IMG/VR virus record: IMGVR_UViG_3300046007_014300
Location: 1-64,000 of that record
From: a virus
DNA: 64,000 nt
Reading direction: 5' to 3' (one strand)
A program made the translations under genes and the position numbers. Positions 41,612 to 51,143 of the stretch are shown piece after piece. The first letter of the stretch is position 1; every line of letters begins with the position of its first letter. The notes under the pieces are model-generated. The model was not told the origin of the DNA, ran no database searches, and worked only from the letters and a program-made list of their open reading frames with translations.

Positions 41612-42247
41612 GTGGCATTGGAGCGAACGCTGCGTCTGTACGGGCCCCTGGCCGAGCGGACCGGATACACGGTTTTGAGCGCCAATATCGCCTCGATTGG
41701 CGAAGCCGTGCGGTTCCTGGTCGCCAATTGGCCCGATCTGGAGGCCCTCATCGCCGGATACGACTGGCTGCTGTCCGAGGGCAGCTACAACCTTGGCGCC
41801 GATGAGATTCACTACCCCCTCGGCAGCGAGGACATCCACCTGGTGCCGATCGTGAGCGGTTCAGGATCGGCCGGCGCCAAGATTGTGGGTGGCATTCTGC
41901 TGGTGGCCGCATCGTTTGCGGTGCCGGGCATTGGCCTGGCGGCCTTGGGGCCCACCCTGTTTGGCGCCGGCATGAGCCTGGCCCTGGGCGGTGCCGCCCA
42001 GCTGCTGACACCTTCAACGCCCACTCCAGAGCGCAACCGTGATCCCAAAGAGACCAACTCCTATTCGGTTTCAGGGGTGCAGTTGACCTCAAGGGAGGGC
42101 ACGCCTGTCAACATCCCGCGGGGCCGCATCGTCATGGGCGCCATCGTCATCTCAGCCGGCATCAGCACAAGTGAGTTGCCTGGGGCGGGCGCCAACAAGC
42201 GATCCATCACCTTGGTGGAAGCGATCCAGGCCACAGGCAAGCGATGA
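41612..42247 (+). CDS. Tail assembly protein I-like
   Basis: 211 residues from a GTG start. RTLRLYGPLAERTG and IASIGEAVRFLVANWPDLEALI match the ubiquitin-like N-terminus of lambda gpI; a Gly/Ala-rich hydrophobic stretch (IVGGILLVAASFAVPGIGLAALGP) and a C-terminal part complete it. It sits directly before the J homologue, with overlap, as in lambda. The interruption between K and I by two reversed genes is unusual. Confidence 0.88.
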   Translation: MALERTLRLYGPLAERTGYTVLSANIASIGEAVRFLVANWPDLEALIAGYDWLLSEGSYNLGADEIHYPLGSEDIHLVPIVSGSGSAGAKIVGGILLVAASFAVPGIGLAALGPTLFGAGMSLALGGAAQLLTPSTPTPERNRDPKETNSYSVSGVQLTSREGTPVNIPRGRIVMGAIVISAGISTSELPGAGANKRSITLVEAIQATGKR

Positions 42248-44430
42248 GGCAGATCCCCGTAGACAGCCTGGTCAAGTTGCCGCCATGGCCAGTGATCCGG
42301 GGGGCTGGCATCGGTGGCCAAAAGCAGGCCAAGGCCAGCCGGGGGGCCGCCACCGCTCCGGACACCCTCAACTCCACCCAGTACGCCCGGCTGCTGCTGC
42401 TGCTTGGCGAGGGAGAACAAGAGGGCTGGCCGTCGGCCAGGGGCTATACGCGGGGCAGCAAGGCCTATGAAACCGCTCTGCTGAAAGATATTTATATCAA
42501 CAGAACGCCAATTCTTAAGGCATCGGCAAATCCAAATAATCCGAAAACCACTGATTTTAACTTTCTAGGCGTTGTTGTTGAGCATCGCTATGGGACTGTT
42601 GACCAGTCTGCGATCAAAGGTTTCAATGCAACCGAATCCCAGCGAGGGGTTGGGCTGCCGGTAACAGCAGCGACGCCGCTGACACGCACGATTACAGATT
42701 CTGCTGTCAATGCACTCAGAATCACACTTAGCTGGCAAGCCCTACAGCAGTATTACGATCCCAAGAATAAGGTATCAAAATCGCTGACTTCCAGCATCTT
42801 GAAAGGTGGCGTCAAGTCACCGCAGGAGGGCGATGTCATTGCAGTGGAGGTCAAGTATCAGATCCAAGTGGCAACCGCCGGTGGCAGTTTCAAAACCGTG
42901 GTTGACACATCTGTGAAAGGCCGTTCTGGCGACCTGTTTCAACGCAGCCATGAAGTCGAAATCTATGGCCCCTTCCCCGTAAGCGTGCGAGTGGTGCGAA
43001 TCACCCCAGATTCAAACAACTCCAAAGTCAATGACACAATGGTTTGGAGTGACTATACAGAATTAATCTATGCAAAGCTTAGATACCCATATTCAGGGTT
43101 GTTGGCGTTGCAACTTGACGCCAAGTATTTCAGTTCCTGGCCGCAAGTATCTGTAGACCGGTTAGGTGTCAAAATCCCAATTCCTGACAATGCAACCGTA
43201 GAGCAATCCACCGGCCGCTTGATTTACTCCGGCATTTGGACGGGCAATTTTGCCGAAGCTCAATGGACGACCGATCCTGCCTGGCATTTTTTTGACCAGG
43301 TCACCCACCTACGCTATGGATTCGGCCATCGCTGCCCACCTGAAACCGTTGACAAGTTTGCTCTGTATTCAATATCTAAATATTGTGCAGAATTAGTCTC
43401 TGATGGCAGGGGCGGATTTGAGCCGCGTTTTTCCTTTTCACACAACATCCAGAGCAGCGACGACGCTTACAAACTGATCAATCAAATGGCCAGTGTCTTT
43501 CGAGGCATGCCCCATTGGGGCAATGGCTCGGTAACTGTCACGCAAGATGCTCCTGGCGATGCAATCGTCACCGTATCTAATGCAGACATATCGCCAGAAG
43601 GCTTTCGCTATGTCGGCTCCAGCCTGCGGGAGCGCCATACCGTGGCCGTTGTGCGGTATTTCGACAACGCGAAACAGGACTATGATTTTGTAACGGTTCA
43701 GGACAAAAAAGCGATTCAACTATACGGGGTAAAGGTTGCAAATATCGACGCTTTTGCCTGCACATCACCTGGGCAAGCCCATCGCGCCGGCCAATGGCTG
43801 CTCTACACCGAACAATACGAATCTGAAGTTGTGATGTTTGAGGGCACCGTGGCTCTGGGGGTGGAGCTTCGGCCGGGCCTGCGGTTCAGAGCAGCTGATC
43901 GTCTCAAAAGCGGCGTAAGGCGAGCTGGCAAAACCATTGCAGGCACAACAACCAGCCTCACTGTTGATGATGCAACCCAGACCGATCTGCCAACCGGGGC
44001 AGATGCAACGATCACCGCCAAGCTGGTTGATGGAAATCTGGAGACACGATTCATTGGTTCTATCAGCGGTGTGGTTGTTACACCAGCCCTGCCATTCTCG
44101 GCAGCGCCATTGATTGGTGGCACTTGGTCAATTGACAACAACGCCATGCGCACAAGCCTGTGGACGGCTATTGGCATCACCGAAAGCAGTCGGACGAAAT
44201 ATATGGTTTCTGCATTGCGCCATAATCCAAGCAAATATGACTACATCGAGCGTGATATTCCATTAGATCTGCAAGTGTTTGCACCCCTTGAAATCAAGCC
44301 ACCGGCGGCACCCTCCAGCGCAACAGCCATCGCCGTGGTGAATCCAGCCACACGGCAAACCGATATGCACCTCTCCTGGGAGGCCATCCCTGGGGCAGTC
44401 GAGTATGAGGTGGCGGTGCGCACCGTATGA
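42244..44430 (+). CDS. Tail tip protein J-like, N-terminal part
   Basis: 728 residues, start overlapping the I-like gene. The core AYETALLKDIYINRTPI, GYDQ-type hub strands and the region around DAYKLINQMASVFRGMPHWGNGSVTV match the lambda J/TipJ hub family. It ends in half an FnIII domain (MHLSWEAIPGAVEYEVAVRT); the rest of that domain starts the next frame at 44427, one base out of phase. Lambda gpJ is 1132 residues, whereas the two frames together give about 1230. J is the hub that contacts the outer-membrane receptor. Confidence 0.88.
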   Translation: MRQIPVDSLVKLPPWPVIRGAGIGGQKQAKASRGAATAPDTLNSTQYARLLLLLGEGEQEGWPSARGYTRGSKAYETALLKDIYINRTPILKASANPNNPKTTDFNFLGVVVEHRYGTVDQSAIKGFNATESQRGVGLPVTAATPLTRTITDSAVNALRITLSWQALQQYYDPKNKVSKSLTSSILKGGVKSPQEGDVIAVEVKYQIQVATAGGSFKTVVDTSVKGRSGDLFQRSHEVEIYGPFPVSVRVVRITPDSNNSKVNDTMVWSDYTELIYAKLRYPYSGLLALQLDAKYFSSWPQVSVDRLGVKIPIPDNATVEQSTGRLIYSGIWTGNFAEAQWTTDPAWHFFDQVTHLRYGFGHRCPPETVDKFALYSISKYCAELVSDGRGGFEPRFSFSHNIQSSDDAYKLINQMASVFRGMPHWGNGSVTVTQDAPGDAIVTVSNADISPEGFRYVGSSLRERHTVAVVRYFDNAKQDYDFVTVQDKKAIQLYGVKVANIDAFACTSPGQAHRAGQWLLYTEQYESEVVMFEGTVALGVELRPGLRFRAADRLKSGVRRAGKTIAGTTTSLTVDDATQTDLPTGADATITAKLVDGNLETRFIGSISGVVVTPALPFSAAPLIGGTWSIDNNAMRTSLWTAIGITESSRTKYMVSALRHNPSKYDYIERDIPLDLQVFAPLEIKPPAAPSSATAIAVVNPATRQTDMHLSWEAIPGAVEYEVAVRTV

Positions 44431-45932
44431 GCAGCAACTGGCAGACCTACACAACCTCCACGCCATCGATCGTGCTGCCAGGGGTGGCCGATGGGAGATA
44501 CGAGATCCAGGTGGTGGCGATCGATGCCTTTGGCAACCGCTCGGATCCCTTTGTGCCCCCCACCCAAGAGGTAGATCGATCGGCTACCGGCGTCATCGGC
44601 ATTGATGGCAGCGTCGAGCGGGTGATGGATGCGGCCGTGGTGGCGCTGGGCGAATGGGTGGTGCAGGCCAGCTGGGCCCAGGTCGACAACGATTCGCTGA
44701 GCGTGGCGATCCGGCATTCGCCGGACCTATCAGGCGCCACCTGGTCAACCAGCAACCCCTTGGTCAAAGGGGAGGCCCCCAACGCCGAGGGCCAGATGTT
44801 GCTACCGGCTTTGACGGGGACCTACCTATTTCGCCACCAAAATGGCAGCGGGGCTGTTTCTGCAACAACATCAGTGGTATTTCATGCGCCAAAAACGGCG
44901 ATGGAAGTCGTTGCCACCATTGATGAAGCCGCAACAGGATTCACTGGTGTCAAACGAAATTGTGCCTTCGATGCCTCGATTCAGGCCCTGCGATTAAACG
45001 ATGAATACTGGGACGATCTTGCGTTGGATGGTGACTTTGATGCGTTGCCAGGGCCAATTGATGACTATGGTGCACCAAGGGTTGATACAAGAACATGGGA
45101 TGAATTAGCAGAAGACGGCAATTTTGATGGATTGCCTGGCCCAATTGACGATTACGGATTTGACAGCAGGCAGGCAATTTATTACTTTGCCAATGATTTC
45201 GACGCTGGGGCTGTCAAAGATTTACAGCTAAGGCGAATAATCCGATCCCGATCCAGGTTGGTTGCATCGACATGGGATGCACTGCTGGGCCCAGTTGATG
45301 AAATTTTGAGCATTGATAATGAAACAGCGGAAAGCGGCATTGTTCGATTGGAATATCAAGATTCACACGATGCCCTGAGTTCTGGCTTGGCAGGCAGTTG
45401 GTCGGCCTGGAAGCCGTTGACGCGCAGCATCGTCCGGGCGCGATCGGTTCGGTGTCGAGCTCTGCTTTCGGTCGCTGACATAAACCAAGACGTTGTGGTT
45501 TTTTCACTTGCTGTTGAAGTGGCTTTGGCAGCAACATCTGCAGGAGGCTTCAATACATTGGGGCCAGGCCTAAGCATTACAGATGGGCAATTGAATGCAG
45601 CGTTCCTGCCCGTAATTGATGTACCAACAACCCTTTCTTATGCTGCCACCGTGAATTTGGATATGACTGTTTTGGCTGGCAAAATGGTTACCCTAAACCT
45701 TGCTGGCCCAGTTACATTTACCACAAGCAACCGAAGCGCAGGCAAAGAAGTTTCGATACGAATCATCTGCGATGGTACGACTCGCGCCTTCACATTTCCT
45801 GGCTGGATTTTTACTCAATCTCCAGCCACGGGGCCATCAAGTATTGCAGCTGGCAAGACAGGGATTCTAAGCATCCGTTGTTGGGGGCCAGCCGACGCCG
45901 ACGCCACAGCCGTCTACGCGGTGCAGGGATGA
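44427..45932 (+). CDS. Tail tip protein J-like, C-terminal part (-1 frame)
   Basis: 501 residues beginning with SSNWQTYTTSTPSIVLPGVADGRYEIQVVAIDAFGNRS, the second half of an FnIII domain. It then carries a repeat pair in the middle, WDDLALDGDFDALPGPIDDYG and WDELAEDGNFDGLPGPIDDYG, and ends in a fibre-like module (LNLAGPVTFTTSNRSAGKEVSIRI). Either it is translated separately through the TATGAG overlap or it is joined to the upstream frame by -1 frameshift; a single-base loss in this genome would also give the same picture. Confidence 0.85.
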   Translation: MSSNWQTYTTSTPSIVLPGVADGRYEIQVVAIDAFGNRSDPFVPPTQEVDRSATGVIGIDGSVERVMDAAVVALGEWVVQASWAQVDNDSLSVAIRHSPDLSGATWSTSNPLVKGEAPNAEGQMLLPALTGTYLFRHQNGSGAVSATTSVVFHAPKTAMEVVATIDEAATGFTGVKRNCAFDASIQALRLNDEYWDDLALDGDFDALPGPIDDYGAPRVDTRTWDELAEDGNFDGLPGPIDDYGFDSRQAIYYFANDFDAGAVKDLQLRRIIRSRSRLVASTWDALLGPVDEILSIDNETAESGIVRLEYQDSHDALSSGLAGSWSAWKPLTRSIVRARSVRCRALLSVADINQDVVVFSLAVEVALAATSAGGFNTLGPGLSITDGQLNAAFLPVIDVPTTLSYAATVNLDMTVLAGKMVTLNLAGPVTFTTSNRSAGKEVSIRIICDGTTRAFTFPGWIFTQSPATGPSSIAAGKTGILSIRCWGPADADATAVYAVQG

Positions 45933-46612
45933 GGGGATTTGGCTTTCGCGATCAAGCTTTGCTGGGCAGCCGTGGTGTGCGGCCCGAACCATCAGTACTG
46001 ACGTTTGCAACGTCTTCCATTGTTTATGTACCAATTCCCAACATAACTAGCAACACCAGGCCGTTACAGTTTAATCCGTCTGGCGGAGCTATGAATACAG
46101 GGGCAACGCCAAACCAGAGAAATTTTATATACAAAGACTTGACGTGTAACGACGCTTCTGTTATTTGGGTGCCTTCAGGCCAATCTCTGTCTGCGGCTGT
46201 GAACTATGGCAGCAACAGTAGCGCAGGGCTTTCCAATACTAGCCAAAGGGCGCAGCGATTTGATTACTATTTTAACACCTCAACTTCGTCAGATGCCGGA
46301 CCACCAGTCGTTTACACATGGACAAACAGGTTTGACCTGTACTTTGGCGCTTTCTACCTTGACGGTCCGTTCAGTTTTTGCGGGGCCACAAACATCGTCA
46401 GCTTAATAAGTGCCACGGCAACCGGAATAGCACAATTCACCGGAACCCATCCAGGCTGGCTAAATAAAAACGCATTGACCAGCAGCGTTTATAACATTGT
46501 CTTTGGTGCGTCTGGCAGGACTGGCACACTGCAATACACTGCGGCTACCGATGTGCAGGCCACAGGCAATCAGATAAGCGGCGGGACAATTACCATTAAC
46601 ATAAATCCTTAG
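45929..46612 (+). CDS. Hypothetical tail fibre protein
   Basis: 227 residues from the ATG at 45929 (ATGA overlap). Ser/Thr/Asn-rich, beta-like throughout (TSSIVYVPIPNITSNTRPLQFNPSGGAMNTG, VVYTWTNRFDLYFGAFYLDG), AT-richer than its neighbours. Position after the J homologue suggests a receptor-binding or fibre accessory protein. Confidence 0.7.
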   Translation: MRGFGFRDQALLGSRGVRPEPSVLTFATSSIVYVPIPNITSNTRPLQFNPSGGAMNTGATPNQRNFIYKDLTCNDASVIWVPSGQSLSAAVNYGSNSSAGLSNTSQRAQRFDYYFNTSTSSDAGPPVVYTWTNRFDLYFGAFYLDGPFSFCGATNIVSLISATATGIAQFTGTHPGWLNKNALTSSVYNIVFGASGRTGTLQYTAATDVQATGNQISGGTITININP

Positions 46613-46644
46613 ACTGGAAAGCCTAACTCATTGTTCTTGCAAAC

Positions 46645-47358
46645 ATGGCCCAGCACGATTTAACAATTGATAGCGCCAGCGGATTGTCACTGCGGCTAGA
46701 TGTACAAAATGCCCTACAGGCATTAGCTACGCAAAATTCTGGTTCCACAGAGCCGTCGGTTACCTACCCTTTTATGCGGTGGCCAGACATGGGATCGGGC
46801 CTAATGAAAGAGCGGAATAGCAACGATACAGATTGGAATGTTGTGGGACTGCTTAACAGCAGCGGCTACGATTACAGGTATAGGCTAAATGCTACCCTTG
46901 CTGGGGCAAACGTCAATACTGCTCAGAATCTGCTGGGAGTAGGTGTCACATTAGCCGCCGGCACATACGAATTCGAGATTCTGTTCAGCTTGCTGAAGAC
47001 AGCGGGCACCACGGCACATACCCTGGCGATCGGGTTTGGTGGCACGGCCGTGCTGAGCAGCATCGCTTACCAGCTGGTATATCGATCGCTGGACGGCGGC
47101 AGCTTCCCACCGGCAGCGCTTAGCCCGGCATTCACGACCTGGCTGCAGACTGCCACTCCTGCGGTGATCTCCGGATCCCTCACCAGCGCCAGCGCCAGCC
47201 ACCACGGCTCGATCCGAGGGACTGTCGCCATCAGCACTCCCGGCACTTTTACCCCCCAATACCTGCTCTCGGCGGCCCCAGGTGGCGCTTACACCACAGG
47301 TGACGGGTCCTTCATGCGAATTGCCCCAATTCAAACCAGGGCCGCCGACTGGTCGTGA
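46645..47358 (+). CDS. Tail fibre protein
   Basis: 237 residues. The N-terminus MAQHDLTIDSASGLSLRLDVQNALQALATQNSGSTEPSVTYPFMRWPDMGSGLMKERN is a recurring phage fibre attachment module ('xQHDYxIxNxxGxxxRxDxNxAL'). The C-terminus is beta-rich (FEILFSLLKTAGTTAHTLAIGFGG). Likely fits into the tip and reaches toward the cell surface. Confidence 0.85.
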   Translation: MAQHDLTIDSASGLSLRLDVQNALQALATQNSGSTEPSVTYPFMRWPDMGSGLMKERNSNDTDWNVVGLLNSSGYDYRYRLNATLAGANVNTAQNLLGVGVTLAAGTYEFEILFSLLKTAGTTAHTLAIGFGGTAVLSSIAYQLVYRSLDGGSFPPAALSPAFTTWLQTATPAVISGSLTSASASHHGSIRGTVAISTPGTFTPQYLLSAAPGGAYTTGDGSFMRIAPIQTRAADWS

Positions 47359-47401
47359 CGATTGCCAGATTTGCTTAATCTGAACAAACACAAGTCATGC
47401 A

Positions 47402-47617
47402 ATGGGCGTCGGCGAAACAATTGCCCTGGTTGCCGTAGGACTTACGGGCGTAGGAATGCTTGGGGCAGGGGTGAAATCAGCGATTGAGGCGTTGTGGAGC
47501 ATCTCCAGAGGGTTGGGGGCCTTTGAAGGAAAAATTCTAGAAATTTTGAACCGCCACGATAAAGAATTGGCGAGTCTAGACGAACGATTTCGACATGTAG
47601 AAGATAAGGTTAGATGA
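47402..47617 (+). CDS. Small membrane protein, holin-like
   Basis: 71 residues. ETIALVAVGLTGVGMLGAGVKSAI is a weak hydrophobic span, followed by an amphipathic helix with charged heptads (KILEILNRHDKELASLDERFRHVEDKVR). The plan recalls small lysis or XhlA-type membrane proteins, but with the membrane part first. Together with the next gene it forms an overlapping pair at the end of the structural operon, a normal site for lysis genes. Confidence 0.65.
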   Translation: MGVGETIALVAVGLTGVGMLGAGVKSAIEALWSISRGLGAFEGKILEILNRHDKELASLDERFRHVEDKVR

Positions 47618-47811
47618 AACGCTATCAGATTGTGTGTTTGACATTTGTGGGGTTATTCCTGGCGGTTGGCGCAACCCACGCCTCTGTGGGCTGGTTACGT
47701 TGTACACAAAGTCATGGCGGACTAGCTTGCAGATCCTTTCAGTCGGATGCCGTAGCTGGTTGGAGTATGGTCGCAAACGTCATTCAAGGAATTGCGTTTA
47801 AGGGGGATTAA
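47614..47811 (+). CDS. Small secreted or membrane protein
   Basis: 65 residues with a signal-like N-terminus (MKRYQIVCLTFVGLFLAVGATHAS) and a short Cys-containing rest (WLRCTQSHGGLACRS). ATGA overlap with the preceding gene. It might be a periplasmic lysis accessory such as a spanin component. No family seen. Confidence 0.6.
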   Translation: MKRYQIVCLTFVGLFLAVGATHASVGWLRCTQSHGGLACRSFQSDAVAGWSMVANVIQGIAFKGD

Positions 47812-47816
47812 AATAT

Positions 47817-48137
47817 TCATTGGATCTTCTTCGATACTTTGATTAGAATAAACTCATCGTTTGGAAAGGTTTCAGTTCTGCCATCGGCATAGGTCACATC
47901 AAACTCGGCCTCATAAACCCCGCTTGAGTTCCCTGTTTGCCATGAATACTCCACCGTGGGCGTATCCTTTGCGATCACGACCACGGCAGAATCGTTAATC
48001 AACGTAGCCCCACCAAGCGAGGGTAAGTTGCGCATTTGAAACATCACTGTTGCCCCCGTCAGATCCACCGTGGGCGGGTATAGCTCATATCGGATGGCGG
48101 GCGATGTGTTGCCCTCCTTCATGTAAAACGTATCCAT
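47817..48137 (-). CDS. BppU-like tail decoration protein
   Basis: 106 residues. MKEGNTSPAIRYELYPPTVDLTGATVMFQMR, then VYEAEFDVTYADGRTETFPNDEFILIKV is the pattern of the N-terminal domain of baseplate upper proteins and similar small fibre adaptors ('LTGATVxFxMR'). It is the last gene of the reversed fibre cassette. Confidence 0.8.
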   Translation of the reverse strand: MDTFYMKEGNTSPAIRYELYPPTVDLTGATVMFQMRNLPSLGGATLINDSAVVVIAKDTPTVEYSWQTGNSSGVYEAEFDVTYADGRTETFPNDEFILIKVSKKIQ

Positions 48138-48144
48138 CGGAACC

Positions 48145-49164
48145 TCAGATTACAATACGCCCGCCACGGCGTGATATAGCTAGCTTACCGCCATTTGCTG
48201 GATCGCCAGGGAACGCAAAGCGGGTGGAAATCATGGACGGTCCGTACCCAATCACCGTAGCCACCCCTGCAGCTGTGCCCGCAGCGCTGGTGGTCGACGC
48301 GCCCTGCCCCGATGCTGTGGCCACTCCAAAAGAAGCGCCGGCAACGGACAGAATCAGCGCCACCTGGGCCTGCACCGTGGCCGCGCCTGCCGCCGATCCA
48401 GCAGCAGCTGCAATGGCCGCGCCCTGCCCTGCTGCCGTGGCCAGGCCAGAGGCAGCCCCGGCAAAAGCCAGAATCAGCGCGCCCTGGGCCTGCGCTGTGG
48501 CCAAACCGGCGGCCGATCCTGCACCCGCAACAATTCCACCGCCCGACGGACTTTGGCCTGCCGCCGTGGCCGCGCCTGCCGCCGATCCAGTGGCGGCAGC
48601 GATGGCCGCGCCTAGCCCACTTGTTGTTGCCGTACCTGCCGAAAGCCCGGCAGCGGATGCGCTGGACTGGCCTTGCCCAGACACGGCAGCCGCACCGGTT
48701 GAAGCCCCGGCCCCGGCTGCCACCGAGCCTGCAACAGAGCCATCGCCGAGCACCGTTGCCGTGCTGGATGCCGTTCCAGTCGCAGCGGCAACGGCCTGGC
48801 CTTGCCCGGATGTTGTTGCGACACCTGCCGACAACCCTGAGGCGGATGCCACCGATCCGCCAATACCACTTGTCTCTGCAAAACCCGCGGCCGATCCAGT
48901 GGCGGCGGCGATGGCCTGGCCTTGCCCGAATGCTGTGGCACTACCTGCTGACGATCCGGTCGCAGATGCGAAAGACTCGCTCTGTGCCAGAGCGGTGGCA
49001 GTGCCCGCTGAAGAACCAGCAGCACTGATGATCCCGCCACCGCCCGAAACCACAGGCGACCAGATCGCAACCCTTCCGCCAAACCCCTTCTGGGCTGTCA
49101 GCGTGCCGGTCAGGGTTGAAACAAAAACCCGCCCGCCGTAGCCTTTCTGGGCTGCCAGCGTCAT
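48145..49164 (-). CDS. Ala/Gly/Ser repeat fibre protein
   Basis: 339 residues. After AQKGYGGRVFVSTLTGTL and a near copy AQKGFGGRVAIWSPV, nearly the whole protein is a degenerate repeat of units like SAAGxATAxGQGxAIAAATG, about 18-20 residues each and some 12 units. Such sequences form extended or glycine-rich helical fibres. The opposite strand is also open over the same span but is a mirror of this repeat. It starts directly at the stop of the beta-helix gene. Confidence 0.82.
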   Translation of the reverse strand: MTLAAQKGYGGRVFVSTLTGTLTAQKGFGGRVAIWSPVVSGGGGIISAAGSSAGTATALAQSESFASATGSSAGSATAFGQGQAIAAATGSAAGFAETSGIGGSVASASGLSAGVATTSGQGQAVAAATGTASSTATVLGDGSVAGSVAAGAGASTGAAAVSGQGQSSASAAGLSAGTATTSGLGAAIAAATGSAAGAATAAGQSPSGGGIVAGAGSAAGLATAQAQGALILAFAGAASGLATAAGQGAAIAAAAGSAAGAATVQAQVALILSVAGASFGVATASGQGASTTSAAGTAAGVATVIGYGPSMISTRFAFPGDPANGGKLAISRRGGRIVI

Positions 49165-51143
49165 CAGGTCACCGTGATGGCTTCGAGGTATCCGTTGAAG
49201 GTGGTGCCGCCCCAGGCGACTACATCAAGGGAAATGATCTGCGTCCCGCTGCCCGTGGGGGACAGCGAAAGGCTCACCGTCTCCCATGTGTTTGCCGCCG
49301 CCGCCATCAACGCCCGCCGTTCGGTCATGATCCCCGGCAAGCCTTCGGTTGGCATGTAGGACAGGCCCATCGAAAGACCGGCGTTGTCGCGCCGCATCCG
49401 CATGGCAATCGTTGTCGTCACCCCGCACGTAATCTCGAACTTCCCCAGGGGCAGGCGCACCGGACCACGGGCCACGGCGTTAGTGCTTGTGACCTGCACC
49501 CGCCAGGACGAGGCTTGCGTGTCCTTCACTGCGGTCTGCCGGGTCATCCGGCCATACGAGTGCCGCAGCGTGTCATTGCCCGCGATCTTGCCCAGACTTT
49601 CGACCGACAGCAGCCCGTCATTGCCGTTTGAGACGAAGAACACGTCGCTCGCCTCTCTCAGGTCCGCGTTCCGGAGGAGCGCATTGACACCTTGCGCAAC
49701 GAAAATCCCGCCCGACTGGTTGTTGAGCGTCACCACATCATCCGCACAGATGTACTCGTTTCCGGGGTTGCCGTTGAAGTTAAGGCCGTACCCACCGTTG
49801 TTCCGGATGGTGAGGCCCCGCACAAAATTGCGGCCCCCGTTATAGCTCACCGCATTCAAGTATGAGTAGATGTTTTCCAGAACGCTGCCGTTCGGCTGGT
49901 TCGTTCCGCCGAGCGAAGGGCCACCGCCCGCCGAATAACAAACATCGGCAGCACTCAGCCCGCTTTGGGCAAAGCCGTTGGCTGCAAAGCCGCAGGAGGT
50001 AAGGAGACTGTTTTCCACCCGGCACCCGTCACTGCCGGGCAAAGTGTTCCCGCCGAGCGACGTGTTCATGACGAAGTTCCGGAACGTGTGGAACCCAAAT
50101 CCCCCCGCCGAATAGTTACGGGACGACAGCATGTACCTGGTCATGCCCGTCCGCGTGGCCATGTCCGATGCAGACCAGCCCCCCGTCCAGACGGTTTGAT
50201 CTGCGGCGGTCCCGGCCACGTTGGGCGACCAGATGCGGGGTTCGGTAAACGGGACACACTGGTGGGCATAGGTGGCCACCGTCCCCGCCGCACCGTCATA
50301 TCCCCGGCCAGTGTTCTCAGCACTGGTGTCTTGGTTGCCGGTGCGGCTCAGGACAACAACTGTGTCCGACGTGACACCCATCACACCGAACATCGGTTCA
50401 TCGCCGGTGCCGGTGCCGCGCAGCGGCGGGGATGTGGTGTAGGCGGTCTTGCTGACCATCGTTGCCAGCGTGATTTCATCGGCACTGCCGGGGGCCTTGG
50501 ATGCCCACAGGCAGTTGATCGAAATGGTCGGGGTGCCGGGGTCTGCCGTGGCGCGCAGAGCAATGGAATTGATGGTGCCGATGCTGCCGGTGTGCCCGTT
50601 CAGGCCCGCAAACCATGCTCCTGCGGTGCCGTCCGTATACGGTATCGAGACAATCGGCACGTCGCCGCCCGCGTCCGAACACAGGTCCAGAAACACAGTC
50701 CCCGCAGTCAGCGCAACCGATGTGCGTAACCAGACGTTGACCTGCTGAAACGCGCTCAGGTCCATCGTCAGCGGCTTATGCGCAAGTTTGCCGGTGGTGA
50801 AGGCCGCGCCAACGGCAAAGGTGATTGCCCCCGCGCCGATGATCCGGGTGCCGGACGCATTAACCGTGACGTGAGCAGCCGCGACCCAGCCCGTGTTCAC
50901 GGCCAGCGCGTCGACCAGCTTGACGGTGCCTGCCGGAACCGTGATCGACCGCGCACTTGCCCCGGTGGTCCAGGTGCAGTTACCGATCAGGGTCGGGGCG
51001 GGGCTTTCGATGAAACGGATTTCATCGCCCGGTGCCACCCGCGCCGCCGTCGGCCCGCCGTTGATGGTCTTCCATCGGTCGGGAAACGACTCACCGTTGT
51101 TGGCATCGTTACCGCCGACCGGATCAAGATAGAAGATTGTCAT
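49164..51143 (-). CDS. Tail spike with right-handed beta-helix
   Basis: 659 residues. The N-terminus MTIFYLDPVGGNDANNGESFPDRWKTINGG is the 'GxDxNxGxxxxPxxT' opening of pectate-lyase-like phage spikes. Central residues run as short strand-turn repeats with many Asn and Gly (VENSLLTSCGFAANGF, GLTIRNNGGYGLNFNGNPGNEY, LNNQSGGIFVAQGVNALLRN), i.e. a right-handed beta-helix, and the C-terminal part is a carbohydrate-binding-like beta-sandwich. It probably binds or cuts a surface polysaccharide. Composition resembles alphaproteobacterial phages. Confidence 0.88.
   Translation of the reverse strand: MTIFYLDPVGGNDANNGESFPDRWKTINGGPTAARVAPGDEIRFIESPAPTLIGNCTWTTGASARSITVPAGTVKLVDALAVNTGWVAAAHVTVNASGTRIIGAGAITFAVGAAFTTGKLAHKPLTMDLSAFQQVNVWLRTSVALTAGTVFLDLCSDAGGDVPIVSIPYTDGTAGAWFAGLNGHTGSIGTINSIALRATADPGTPTISINCLWASKAPGSADEITLATMVSKTAYTTSPPLRGTGTGDEPMFGVMGVTSDTVVVLSRTGNQDTSAENTGRGYDGAAGTVATYAHQCVPFTEPRIWSPNVAGTAADQTVWTGGWSASDMATRTGMTRYMLSSRNYSAGGFGFHTFRNFVMNTSLGGNTLPGSDGCRVENSLLTSCGFAANGFAQSGLSAADVCYSAGGGPSLGGTNQPNGSVLENIYSYLNAVSYNGGRNFVRGLTIRNNGGYGLNFNGNPGNEYICADDVVTLNNQSGGIFVAQGVNALLRNADLREASDVFFVSNGNDGLLSVESLGKIAGNDTLRHSYGRMTRQTAVKDTQASSWRVQVTSTNAVARGPVRLPLGKFEITCGVTTTIAMRMRRDNAGLSMGLSYMPTEGLPGIMTERRALMAAAANTWETVSLSLSPTGSGTQIISLDVVAWGGTTFNGYLEAITVT

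Noticed and set aside
48050-49141. 363-residue plus-strand Pro/Ala frame
   Set aside because: Mirror of the A/G/S repeat fibre; the minus-strand frame fits the cassette's direction, abuts the next gene and has non-repeat ends.
49965-50729. 254-residue plus-strand frame
   Set aside because: Antisense of the beta-helix spike.
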